The translations under genes and the position numbers were made by a program. Shown one piece after another: positions 1 through 12,500 of a stretch of 64,000 nucleotides of DNA. The stretch covers positions 16,480,036 to 16,544,035 of the forward strand of contig NC_092202.1 of NCBI RefSeq assembly GCF_043641665.1. Direction: 5' to 3'. How positions within the stretch are numbered: position 1 is the first letter of the stretch; each line of letters begins with the position of its first letter. The stretch is from Enoplosus armatus (Eukaryota > Chordata > Actinopteri > Centrarchiformes > Enoplosidae). The notes under the pieces were generated by a model that saw only the letters and a list, made by a program, of their open reading frames with translations, searched no databases and was not told where the DNA came from.

Positions 1-489
1 TTTGAAAGAGTACAGTCTAGACCTGCCCTACATGAAAAGTGACCTGAGAAAACTTCTGTTGATGATATAATATATCATATAATATATGATATAATATAAT
101 AATATTATTCTGTGTGACCATCAGCAGATATTGAAGGTCCACATCAGGAGCCAATCACCAACATGGAGCCATGTGCAATCAACTTGACCATGGACCGGCA
201 CATGCCAGGCCATGTTTGAAGTGGAGTAGACTTACTTTGGACCTGATCTGGGCTCAAATTCACCTGGTTCTGGAATTGCTTTGGGATTGCGGGTGTTACA
301 GATCCAAAAAGGATTTATATAGATAAGTGTCCCAATTTTGAAGTTTTTTCACTGTAATCCTGAAAGGTTTTAGCGTGTCATGCATCTGGAAGAGCGCACC
401 AAAAGTCACAATAATACACTCAAGATGTATACATGTACACCTGCCTGTTAAGTATGAGTCTGAGAATCCAAGAAAACAACAACAACAAA

Positions 490-518
490 TTATATATATA
501 TATATATAGATATATATA
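490..518. repeat. (TA)n microsatellite
   Basis: Uninterrupted TA dinucleotides with one GA interruption at about 509-510. Confidence 0.9.
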
Positions 519-2430
519 AACTAACAAGTTAACATGCTAAGCTGCCAGTCACTTAACACTTCTCATATTTCACTCTCTCAAACACAAATAAGTTCTGTGA
601 TTTATTTCAATTTGTTTTCTTCTGCGGCACAAACGCAGAGCGAGCAGATTAATGCAGACACGACTAATCTCTCACTTCCTTATCCTCACGCTTCCCTATC
701 CTCATGAGCAACAACGTATTTCCATATGTTATAGCAGCGCCGCTTACTGGCGTTGTCTTCACTGAGGTGGCAGTGGCAACAATGTGTGTCTTTTAATGTG
801 TTAATGCAATGGTGAATGTCCAACAGTGGCATCAGTGTTCCCTCAAGGTTTGGCTTTAACATGGACCTGACTGAGGAGAGGAGGAGTGTTACAGGAAAGC
901 TGATATAATTCAAATTTTAAAATGTTAAATCACCTTGAAAAGTGCTCTACAAACAAAATATGCAATTATTCAATTGCAGTTTCTTCCTCTCTGAGTTTCA
1001 AAATATAAACGTTGGCTGTTGTGTGCTGGCAACATCAATTAATTTCTCAGGGTCAGCGCTTTATAGCAGTAGCCCTCCTAGTCCTGACATCCAGGAAAAG
1101 GAAAGCATAACTGCCTATGACGTCCGGTTATTCGTCAGGAGCATCAAGAAGATCACTACTAGCATCATTATTCTTTTCCCATGAATTATACTTGATACAA
1201 AGACTAAGAGAAAATATTACATTGGTTTATTCATGGCGACAGTGAGATTCAATCAGAGAGCAGCAAAGATGTATGTAAACAGATTAATCTGAGTAACACT
1301 ACTGAGAGGAGATGTTTTAAACAGCCACAAACTCAACCTGTGACTTTAAAGACTCAATTTTTACTTTAGCATTTACTAATGAGTCTCATTCAGACTCATG
1401 ATTGGGTCCATTTATCCCTCATTTGTGTTTGACTGATTGCATCATATTCCAGCAGTATCACTGAGAGGAAAACAGAGTTTTATTTACACCCCTGAGCACT
1501 GTGGCATGGCAGCAGAGGGGCTAACTGAATAATAACAAAGGAAAGCATTTTTTACAGAGAACAGTGTTGTTCTATACAGAGAATTACACGTTTTTTTATT
1601 TTTTTTTATGGTTTTTATTGTGCCCATAACAGTTTTATGTATCCTGCTGAACTGATATTTTGACTTTGCTACTATGCACACTGTTGCCCTTAAATGGGTA
1701 TATGCATTTGTTCAGTGTGTGTGTGTATTTAGGAGTGTGTATGAGATTATATGGCAGTGATAAATTCTGCTGCTTAACTCACCCGCAGGGAAACACAGTT
1801 TAGACTTCAGAGGGGTCAGTCAATTATTACATTCTGTATCAAGAGGCACACAGATACACTACTGCTTACTGCAGTATACTGTAGTGCTGTATGCACAAGA
1901 ACCAGGGGAGGCCATTGGGATCACGACACCATGGCTTGGAAGAAGGCACGAGGCAGCCCCTGCTGCTGATAGCAATAATTCATTATCCCAACCCAAATTA
2001 ACTGCATCAACAACAGAGAGGATGTGTGTGTGGTGTTAAGGGACAAAGAGTGAATAAAAAGCTCCATTAGAGGTCCACTGAGTGTCGTTTTCATTGGAGC
2101 TGTAAATAAACGTGGTGGGGTAAAGACTCGGCTCGCGAGTCGCAGTCTGTAATTATGCCCCTGTCATTTGCTTGCACCTCTGTGCCGCGGTCCTGAATTA
2201 AAACATAAAGACGGGGAAAAGGGGTAAAGTAGGGAGCGAGGGCAGGGCAAGCAGTCTATATATTAAGTTACATGTGAGCTTATGAGCTTTACTGAGCTTT
2301 TTAACTGCTCACTTCCTCAGTAATGTCCTGTTGAGCACTGTTAGTCTGTTGTTCAAAGGAAGTTTTAAAACAAGGGAGCAGTTCATCTCAGCGGGTGTAA
2401 TACCCATAGAAGAACTAAGAATGCACTGAA

Positions 2431-2458
2431 GAGAGAGAGTGAGTGTGTGTGTGTGTGT
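2431..2458. repeat. Compound (GA)n(GT)n microsatellite
   Basis: Short GA repeats pass directly into eight GT dinucleotides. Confidence 0.85.
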
Positions 2459-3381
2459 TCTTTTAGTGAGAGCGTCCCTGAGTGTGTTCGTGTGCTCATA
2501 CTGTATGCAGAGGGGCCACATTAGAGTCAAACCCAGACGCATGAAGCCATCAACATCTTGCCGACTACAAAGTCAGATGAAGGTGTGCAACTGGGAGGAC
2601 CAGTGTGTGTGCTGCTCCCTGTGCTGTCATCAGACCTGACTGGGTTTCGTACAGTATGTAAATGTGTGTTTTAAAAGTCACATCCTCATATTAACGAGCA
2701 CAGAAAATACATCGACCAATCGCCTTCTCTTTCCATAGTGCCATGTGTCAGACAGTTAAAAACAAACTGTTGCATTCAGGTCATGCAAGTTTGTGTACCC
2801 GACCTTTTCCTGCTTGATACCTCTGTCAGTGCCTGTGGGAACATCTCATCCAGCAGCACTCTAAACAAACATGGATTTAGAGTACCCGCATCGCTAACCC
2901 TAACCCAATTACCTTTCATTAGTCCTCGACTGGCTTAGAAACAGCTGCCTCTCTGTAAAATTCATAACCACACACATATACTGTATATGCAGGCGTGCAA
3001 CATCCACATACATTGTTTAATATATTCCATTATTTTAAAATACCAGTTTACACACACAATATCCAGACATTCAATTCAACACCACTTCCTGTCGCCTCAC
3101 TTATGCGCACAGCGTGACACATGCAACACCTTGCCACACCTTGATGCACACACTGTCTGGGTACATTAGCGTTTCGTGCATGAATGTGAGACTGCACGCA
3201 AGACTGCCTCCCACAAACCACTGTGTCCTTCTGGGCTGTGTAAAGCTTGTAACTGTCAAAACTTGTTTTGGAGTCAGTTCCTGAAAATACATGATGTTAA
3301 TACAGTTTGATGCTGGACTGCCCAACAGCTCTGTGATTGAGGGTTAGGGTTGAAATCCCTCACGTTTATTTGAAAGACTAC

Positions 3382-4556
3382 GGGCCCTATTTAAACGATC
3401 TGAAGCGCATGGTCTAAAGCTTGGTGCAAGTGCATTTAGGGCGTGTCCTACTCCCCCTTTGCTAAACAGCACATAATCAGGGCACAATGTAAGGGGGTTG
3501 TAAAGGGGTTGTATTTAGTCTCTTGATTATTCATAGGTGTGTTTTGGGCATAACATAATTTAAACTAATCAGAGTGTTCCCATCTCCCATTCCCTTTAAA
3601 CGCCAGGTGCACCTGCCGATATTTAACTGATGAGGAGGAGGAGAGCTGCTGCACATCCCTGTGAGTGTAACAAGCGTTGTTTAATTGTATTGGGGCTGTC
3701 CATGGCTCAGGTCTCAGGTTTTCTGTCTTAATAATTCAAACAATAAAACGTGTTCGTAGCTGTATAGAACATAGGTTTGAATGAGGTGATGTATGAACTT
3801 GAACATCAGAGGTTCAGTACTGAGTGATTTGTCAGAGTGACTGATATCAGCTTATGGGTTTATGCGCTCTCCCTCCTGCCTGTTGGAGGGCTGCTTTTTT
3901 CCCTCCTCTGCTCCTCGCTGGACTGTTAGAGTGTGTAACCTTCATCTCCTCTTTCTCACATCAGTAGACTTTATTTTGGTCCCAGCCTTCATCCCCTCAT
4001 GGAGAATGTCAGGTATTCTACTGTGCGGTGCGACTGGTGTGCCTATAGGGGTCTAGGTGCTATTACGCACAGCGGAGTGGCTGGGCATGGAACCCTTATC
4101 GTTTCATCTTGTGAAGTGGTTGTGTGTCTGTGTACAGACCCAGTGAGGATATAATATAATATAATATAACATAATATATATATATATATATATATATATA
4201 CTGCCCCCCCCCACAAAGAAATCCTGATTTAACCCCTGGTATGCGCGTTGTGAACCTGCCTATGTAGGCGCATCTTACTATGTGAATAATGCGTCCTTTC
4301 AATAGCAGGAAAATACTGCGCCAGACTTTAGACCATGTTTTTGTCGGTCAATGGTGCTATCACTTTCTGCTGCCTCAAGATAGCAATGCGCCAACAATGC
4401 GCCTGACCACACCACATTTTAAGACCAACACGCCCATGGGCGCAAGTACATGTGCATGTGCTGGGCGTAAAAATTACAACTGCGTCACCTGGAGACTAGC
4501 AATGACACTTGCGCTGCACTGTGTACCTCTTTGCGCCGGGTGTAACATAGGGCCCT
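3382..4556. mobile_element. Non-autonomous DNA transposon with GGGCCCTAT ends, internally disrupted
   Basis: The left end reads gggccctatttaaacg and the right end reads as its inverse, atagggccctat, near 4549-4557, giving a short terminal inverted repeat. Subterminal sequence is rich in GCGC and GGGCGTG-type words on both sides (gcgcatgg, gggcgtgtcc, cgcccatgggcgc), a pattern I associate with abundant teleost non-autonomous DNA elements. An AT microsatellite and a C-run at about 4150-4211 interrupt it. No transposase is present; the 129-codon frame at 4289-4678 is fortuitous. Superfamily and target-site duplication are unresolved. Confidence 0.5.
4150..4211. repeat. AT-rich microsatellite followed by a C-run
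   Basis: An ataat motif tract passes into a (TA)n run ending near 4200, directly followed by ten C residues after ctg. It lies inside the DNA transposon. Confidence 0.85.
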
Positions 4557-7500
4557 ATGTCATTACAATACTGAGCTCTAATTGGCAAAACTGTGCTACC
4601 TTCAAACAATTCCTTCATTTTGAAAGAAATTATGAAGCTAGAAAATTCAAAAGTATAGTGTCATTCAGAAAATTGTAAGCACTCATGTAATGCCAACCCA
4701 ATTCATAAGAAATTGGAAAAACATATCCACATCTTGATATGGTAATTTTTTTATATCCTGAGTTATAGTTTCTGTTATCATCATTCACCACTTTTTAAAA
4801 AATATATTACACATTTAGCATTATTATTATTTTCCTTTTTCTCTCTTTCCTCCTCTAGTTACACTTATGCATACATGAATACACGACACACTTTCATATA
4901 TGCACAGAGACACATGAAATATCTATATGTAGTTCTTGCAACAAAAACAGCTAAAAAATCTGTAACAAATTCAAATTATAACCTTTTATGTTAATATAGC
5001 ATATCCCACAATATAGAATCCACAGATGGTTATCACTTATAATCTGTTCTTTTTGATGAATGATATGAAGAGATTGATTACTGGAATTAAACTGGAAACT
5101 ACTTGCAAGTACTGCGTGGATATTGGGACAGGCATATAGTCGAGCGTTAGTCTGAAACAATAAAGGACATTTTAAAAACAAAGTCAAACAAAATAACAAA
5201 TTAAATCCAACCAATTCCAATTTTTGGTTCGTCCAAAAAAGCATCAGAAATTACATTGAAACCTCTATTGCTTAATCATTGATCTTCATAAGAATGTCGA
5301 AAGTACTTTGCTTGCAATCTTTTTACAGTTTCGGATGTGCTCCTGAACAAATCCTGAACACTGCCTGAGGAAGAGCACTGAGCTCAGAACACATTGCCTA
5401 TATGGATCTGCATATTTCAGTTATTCAGAAACATTATATTATGTGAGTGTGTTTGGTAATCTCAACACATCAGAGGTTGCAATAAAGATTTTCAATTTTG
5501 TAAGTACAGACAGGTGCTTCTAACTTTCTTTGATGTTGAATCTCTCCTTTTGGAAGCCCTGTTTCCACACTGCAAACAAACTCTACTCTATCCTTCATGA
5601 ACTGTGTGTTTACATGACTATGCATAGAATACTGAAACAAGACTGTACAGTACAGTACAGTGAACATAGTGTGTACTCAGCTGCTGAGGGTTACATGCTT
5701 TACATTCCTCATCAACACTATTCTCAAAGATAGATGAACATGATATGATCATGCCCTATATGAACCACATACAGTTTTGTTTCAACTCAATTTTCATTTA
5801 GCGCCATATTAACTGAAAACAGTTATCTCAGGGCGCTTTTCATCATGGTCTTCCATTATCTGAACTATGTTTCCAATAACGCACACAGGTTCCCCTGATA
5901 TGTTAAAAGATGACTCACTTTCACAGTCAACCCCTCACTTTCTGAATCGCAAAACAATCCCCCTCCCAGCACAGGATCTTTTAACCATCTGTCCCACCTC
6001 ACGATGATGTAAAGAGAAATGTATGTTGTGTTTATATGTGGGTTATATTCCAGTGAAGTAATGTCCACCTGTGTCTGTTTCAATCAAAAAAACCTCATTG
6101 GACGGCTCCAGGTAAAGGATGGTGAGGAGGAGGACAGCTACTGAGTCCCACACCCCTCCAGATCATTCAGTGCCACATACCCAGCATGCCTTCAGGTTAG
6201 GGTTCCCTCCAGAACCCCCCCCCCCCCCCAGAACCCCCCCCCCATTTAATCATCTTGAAACATAAAAGGAATGGGTTAAACAGGACATTATTAGACAGAC
6301 ACTAGCCTTATCACCCAAGACACACTGCTGTTAACCACTCTTTTGTGTTGCGCTGGCAATGGACGCCATATCAACATCCCTGCTAGGATCTAGATATAAT
6401 AGGCAAACACCCCAAAGATGTAGCAAAAGACAGATTGATCACAGATATTCTTGCTCCCGGCAGCTTTCAGCAGGAAAAGACAACTGGGAGGAAAGACAAT
6501 GATCAAAGCCAAGTAGACTTAAGCAGGAAGCAAGCTAGTTGGCACTAGTGAAGCTTGTCTATGTTTTGGAAGATGAATGGCTTGGTAGTAAAGGAGCTTT
6601 GCCTGCTTTGTGGTTCCAAAGTGGGTGTTCATCAGTGCTATGTGCCCTCCTTCTGCCATCTTGCCAACAGGCAGACATACTGCAGTATTAGTGTATTATA
6701 AAAATTAAGAAGGTGGTACAGCTCTGACAAAAATGTATTCTACACAATAACGAAAATGTAAATTTTGGCTCGAAAATTATATTGGGTTTTACTCAAAGAA
6801 AACAAGACTCAACTGGAACACAAATTTTTCATGAATGACTCTAAATACTTTGACTAGTAGTTGGACTAAAAATAAAGATCTATTAAAAGTGAGGCTATCG
6901 ACTGATAAATAACTGACCTGAACAAACACAACAATGAAACAATTGTTCAATTGACACCAAAAAACAAACTCCAAAGAACATTTATGATCATCAGTTAATT
7001 ATTTTTATTTGTACTTTCCATTTATAAGCCATTGATCCAGCAAAAATGCCAAAAACATCCCCTGCCCAAATGCTAGAATTTAAATACTTAAATATTTATA
7101 GACTTTAAATTGAATATCTTTGGGTTTTGGACTGTTGGTTGGACAACACAAGCATTTGACATCACCTTAGATTTTTTTTTTCACTATTTTCTATTTTGTG
7201 GACTAGGCTTCCTCTGGTATAAACATTTGGTACAAAAGACAAATTGAAGTGTAGCCACTCACCATATAATTAGGTAATCATAGTTTGTTTGAGTTGATAC
7301 AGACAGACAGATCGAGCTGGCAGCTACCTACACCCAGGATGAGCTGCAGGCTCTGTAGGATTGGATCACTGCCACCTGCCAAGGCTTCCTCTGGAGAATG
7401 GATGTTTTTCAGCTACGAGGATGATGTTGGCAGCTTGCACCCAAGTATTATGCTTTTCTACGGGCAGTAGCATTGTATTGTTCGAGAAACATGCCAAAGA

Positions 7501-9447
7501 CGCAAAGACAATTAGAGCACTTCATTACTCACAATGCTAGGTTAAGCCATATTATTCTACATGATTGTAAACATAGAATAAATAGCATGGAAAGAAACTG
7601 TTTGCTGGCTGACTGCCCTGATGCAGCACAATGAAACACAGGGACACCTTAGAGGAAGAACCATGGCCGAGAACAGTATTTACCAAAGTAGGGTTTGGCA
7701 AGTCCTGTGGTAGGAGGCACTGGGGGGTGGGGGCAGCTAATTTGATGTGACAGTTTCTGTAGCTAAACATATTTTAACATGGCTTAGTACAGCTGTAGAG
7801 GCAGCTCAAAACACCAGCATACACCAAGACACTCGTGTACCACTGTGAGTTTTGCCTGAGACGTGTATCGATCTGTAGCTCAGTGAGACACGGCTGAGAG
7901 AGACAATCACACACACAACAAGGTGGTGAGACACACAAAATAAATTCTCATCCACGCTGATGTATCTGGGGAAGCAGGAGGCATCATGCAGAGGGCAGAG
8001 AATTGGCAAACACCTGGAGCTGTTCGACTGACTATGACCTTGAGATGCCACCTGGCAGCATCTGAAGTGTTGACCAAACATAACATCTTAGTCAGTGCTA
8101 CTATGATGTGATGAAATGAACTATATGTAGCCTTATCATGTATGATATTGTAGTTATAGATGGCAAGGCAGTTAAAAAGTACCCCACCGGTTTAGCATTG
8201 CACTCCTGTAACATTGTCAGACTCATGATGGACAGTAAAAAACAAGGATAAAAATCTTTGCAGCTGAACCATCGTCTTTTGTATTCCACGCATACTTCTT
8301 CCCTCAAAACCTGGCGCCTACATTACCCACAAATTGATTGTATAACACACCCGAGATTCAGGCTGCTATGTAGCCTCAGACTGCTATCCTCAATCAGAAA
8401 GGAGTGAGTTTACCAGACCTCTTTAGCCCGCTCCACATCTCTAACACTACACCCAGTTTTTTTATTTATTTATTTATAGACTTGTAGTCTTCAGCCTCAA
8501 CCGACATTGAATCAAGTGACGTGTAGAATCAATGGAGTTCAATATTTAAGAAATTCAAATTACATCATCAACAACATAAAGAGATGTCTTAACTTTAGAA
8601 CATATCAGCTCTTGCTCTCACTTTATTTTGTTTCTTGCTCTTTAGACCCACAACAGTCAACTGCATAAAGACCATACATCTCAGAGATCATGCATCTGCT
8701 CTGTCAGTCCCTCAAGCAGAAGAGACTGATGGAAAGTGTACCCAAGCTTCACCATCTCACATTTCAGGTCATAACCGACCCTCAGCCAATGTGGAGGGAA
8801 GATTCTCAGCACTCAAAAGGACGAAAACATACACCAGGAACAGCACTCGACAATGTCATCTGCTGCTTTGACCTTAATCGCAACAGAGGAAGGACCTCTC
8901 ATATTTGGTCTCAGAGGAAATAACTGTGTCATTGCGCTGAATTATGAATGAATGAATGAATTCCTTCTGATCTATTCCATGGTCCTTTGTTAAATGAATT
9001 GATGTCCTGGTATTAGAAGATTCTCCCCAAAATCTGCTCCTGTTTCACACTATTGTACGTCGTGAAACTAAGCCTTCTCCACACCCCCACACAACTGTTG
9101 TGGCTCTAGATCACCTCTTCTGCTGCTGGTTTCTTCCAATTACTTTTTATACTAAAATCACAGTATACAGTCCAGCTGTATGGTTGAATATTGTTGAGAA
9201 TAAGTGTGTATATATGTCTGTAAACATATATACAGCAGCATTCAACAGGTGAACATCAAGTGCAGAGAAAATGCAAGGAATTGCAACAACTAGCAACAAA
9301 AGTCCCCTAAAACCACTTGTTCACAGTAAAATTGGTAACGTTAAGAGACAGTGCTGAAAAACAGAGGATCAGACATTTCTATGAGGTTGCCGATGTTTTT
9401 CCCCCCTCAAAGCTAACATTTTTTTAGGGCAATTATTGTTCTACTAT
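4557..9447. other. No gene seen; mostly unique intronic sequence
   Basis: Open frames are short, overlapping and without domains. The only conspicuous structure is the pair of C-runs near 6215-6243. A short GAAT-type run sits near 8945-8962, just after this unique-looking stretch is interrupted by simple sequence. Confidence 0.55.
6215..6243. repeat. Paired poly-C tracts
   Basis: Two C-runs of about 15 and 10 bases are separated by agaa. On the sense strand of the inferred intron these are G-runs. Confidence 0.9.
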
Positions 9448-9448
9448 C

Positions 9449-9503
9449 ACATTGTGTAATTTCCCCCGGGGAAAAATAAAGTATTTCTGATTCTGATCCT
9501 GAC
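9449..9503 (+). mobile_element. 3' end of a truncated L2/CR1-type LINE
   Basis: The sequence reads ttcccccggggaaaaataaa and then tatttctgattctgatcctg. This is the same tail type as at 21172 (opposite strand) and resembles the gattctg-ended tails at 17.7 and 53.9 kb. Only the 3' tail remains. Confidence 0.6.
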
Positions 9504-12500
9504 ATAAACTGATAAATATGAAAGAATAACATCATAAAATTTAAAATAAACATATCACCGCAGATAATCATAAAAGTATATTCCCAGGAAATAATAATTA
9601 AAAAAATAATAAATAATAATCCTTCAACCTTACAACATGATTTCATCCATTCTTTGATTTGCAAGTTCCACTCTCGGTTTTATGGTCACCTGTGTCTGCC
9701 TTTATAACCAGTATAGACAGGCATATTATTCTGTATTTGCCTATTTTACGGTAATCTGCAAATCTTCTCCAATGGGGTTCATTCTGTGTTGACCATGCCC
9801 GATGATACATTCTACGCTGGGATCACAGTAATGCTCTATTTACAATATTACTGTGTTGGTAGGGGTGTCTACTATGACATGCCTGCCTCTCTGTGTGTTA
9901 GCTGAGGTGGCAGTAGTGGTAAAAGTGTAGACCCACTGTTTCCCTCTATATCCTCTTTCATATTGGCCTGCTTAAGACAACACTCCTATCATCTATCCAC
10001 GGCAGACTGTGTGTGTGTCATGTGTATGTTTGTGGGTGACTTGGGTGTGTGTGTCCCTGATGGGTTAGTAATCAGGCTGTACAGAGAAAGAAAAGTGTGG
10101 ATATTGACATGAAAGTAAAATAGGAGACGACCCATGAGGAAGACGAAAGAGACAGAGGAAGAAAAAGAAATGGTAGATGATGAGAGCAGCAATGTGATGA
10201 AATGACTCTCTGTAGAGGCAGAGGAATGAAAATAAGTGAAAGAGAGCTAGGGAGAGGAAGGAGGGTTCAGAGGAAAATAGAAAGGGCGGAGGAAGAAATA
10301 GAAAGCAAAAGGAAGAGCGACATTAAAGACTCTCTGTGGATTTCACCAAGTGAAATCAGTAATATATTTCTCAATATAGTTTCTATTCTATTGAAATGCT
10401 CACTGCATTATCTAAGCCATCAGTACTGGACGTCGATTTTGGGCTGTGTTAAAAGATATTATATTAGGCCACCACCTTGGCCATATGACTTGAAGGTATT
10501 ATTTCAACATTGGCCGTCACTTTAACAATGTTTCAAACTTTCCAACATCCAACACAGACTATACAGGCTGTTTGTGTTTCATACAATGATAATTTTGTGG
10601 AAACAAAATTACAGTGTTTTAATTATTATCATTGAAAAGGATTTAATCATTTTTCTTTTTTTAAAAAGAAATTCCCACTGACCCCCTGCAATTATGACAA
10701 CTGACATGTCATTCAACACAATGGTGTTCACCTCCTTCATTTGGGAGTGGGGCTGGTTCATTGGTAGAGCTATGGGGTTGCTGAGCCTGAAGCTGCATCT
10801 GTTGGGCCTGGACCAGGTAGGGGCAGGGACAGGGACAATTGATTTAGTATTAATAGCTTGCTACAAGTCTGTCTGCAGTGATTAAATGTCGGCTAAAAGA
10901 GGAGCAAAATAAACACTGAAAAGCCAGCTTTTTGTTTTATGACATTATGAGAAGGACAACATAATTGATGGAGTAGGGGAAAGAGAAGCCACTGAATTGG
11001 AGATAACCTTTGACCTTCAGTTCTTATCACGTACAGAGGTTATCGTCCTGACCTGAATATCAGTAGGTCCAGAATTGAGCCCTGTAATAATGACATCCAC
11101 CTGCTCTTCATGGTGTCTCTAATCAAGAAGGGAGGTAGCGTCACTGCAAATAATGTCCCAAGTAATTTAGACTTGAATTGAGTTAAAAAGAGCAACTTGT
11201 TTTTTACAAAACCTGACAGTGGGGGAGAGATAATTTCATGCTTGAAGTGACTGAAATGAGGCGTAGTTCTCTACGAGTGTCATGATATCACCTGATTCAA
11301 CAAAATGCTGTATTGAAGACGAAAGGTAATTTTGTTCAGTCCCAAAAGACCATATAAAATGACCTTTCAAGATGTAAATTTTTGCTATGTTCACCACAGG
11401 CTCTACCCCTAATTTAGATATTAAATGTGATCAGAGAATCTTCCAAAGCTGACCAAACAAATTTGGAAAAATTCTCAAAATAAATTCATGGTCAGCCTCT
11501 GAATGCAGTGCAGTTGCAGCAGTCACTTCTCAGAGGGATGACTCAGAGGATTGGCTACACCGCAAGCGATGTTGAGGTTTAAAAGCTTAAAGGATTCAGC
11601 TGCCTGAAATTTGAAGGCATCCCTTTTCGTCGCACTCACAGTCGAGCACTGCGATGTAGCTCATTCCATCTTCTGTAACAAGTGCCTTTTTTAACCTCTG
11701 GGGCACCCTTATCCTCTTCCAGCTCCTCAGTAAATTAATTATCATGTGTTAATTACAGCCAGTACACCTGAGCCCCCAGACTGCTGGGGCAGGGGTTTAA
11801 TCAAACACTAGTGACAGTCATTAGCTTCATTATTAAGCCTCAAAGACTCAAATGCCACTGGAGAGTTCACGGGAACCGGCAGCGTCTGGAGGACCCAAAG
11901 CCTCATAACACCTCCATGCACGTCTGTCACGGAGCATATTATGAGGGTATGGACATTCCGGGTTTCGTAAAACTATGGCCCTCATGTATTTCTATTCACT
12001 ATATATATAGAAAGAGCATATATAAATGGTATTTGGTGGAAGACACTACGTTGTTTTTCCTTCCTTGTGTAATAAATCATTCCTGTATACTTCCATGTTT
12101 GTGTAGTGACAGCTTTTATATCAGTTTCAGCTGACTGGGGCGACAGATTCCTCATTCGCCAAGGTCTGACACAGTTTCACTGTTTGCACATTCCATTGTT
12201 TTACACAACATGGTATATTTAACATCCACACAGGAGCTGCATCTACATGGTCTTATTTCTACTAGTATATCCATATTGTTAGAGCATCTGCAGGACTGTC
12301 TAAGCAGATAGTGTTTCCTCTTTTGAAATGCAGGTGTATTATTCATGTCAGATATTTCCCCTCCACATACTCTTCTCTGTCTCTTTCTCAATTTCTCCAA
12401 TTGTCACAGTTGACTGGTGCTATATTCCAGTTTTCCCCTTAAGGTGAACACACTTCTCTATTTACATGCATGGGGATATACAGTATCATTCACATGCACT

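Larger units (their letters stand above)
1..3381. other. No gene seen; AT-rich unique DNA with microsatellites
   Basis: The interval contains an AT-rich low-complexity patch near 62-110, a (TA)n run near 490-518 and a GA/GT run near 2431-2458. The open frames here are short and lack any recognisable domain. Nothing else stands out. Confidence 0.6.

Noticed and set aside
4289..4678. 129-codon frame
   Set aside because: It lies within the right part of a non-autonomous DNA transposon and shows no protein similarity.
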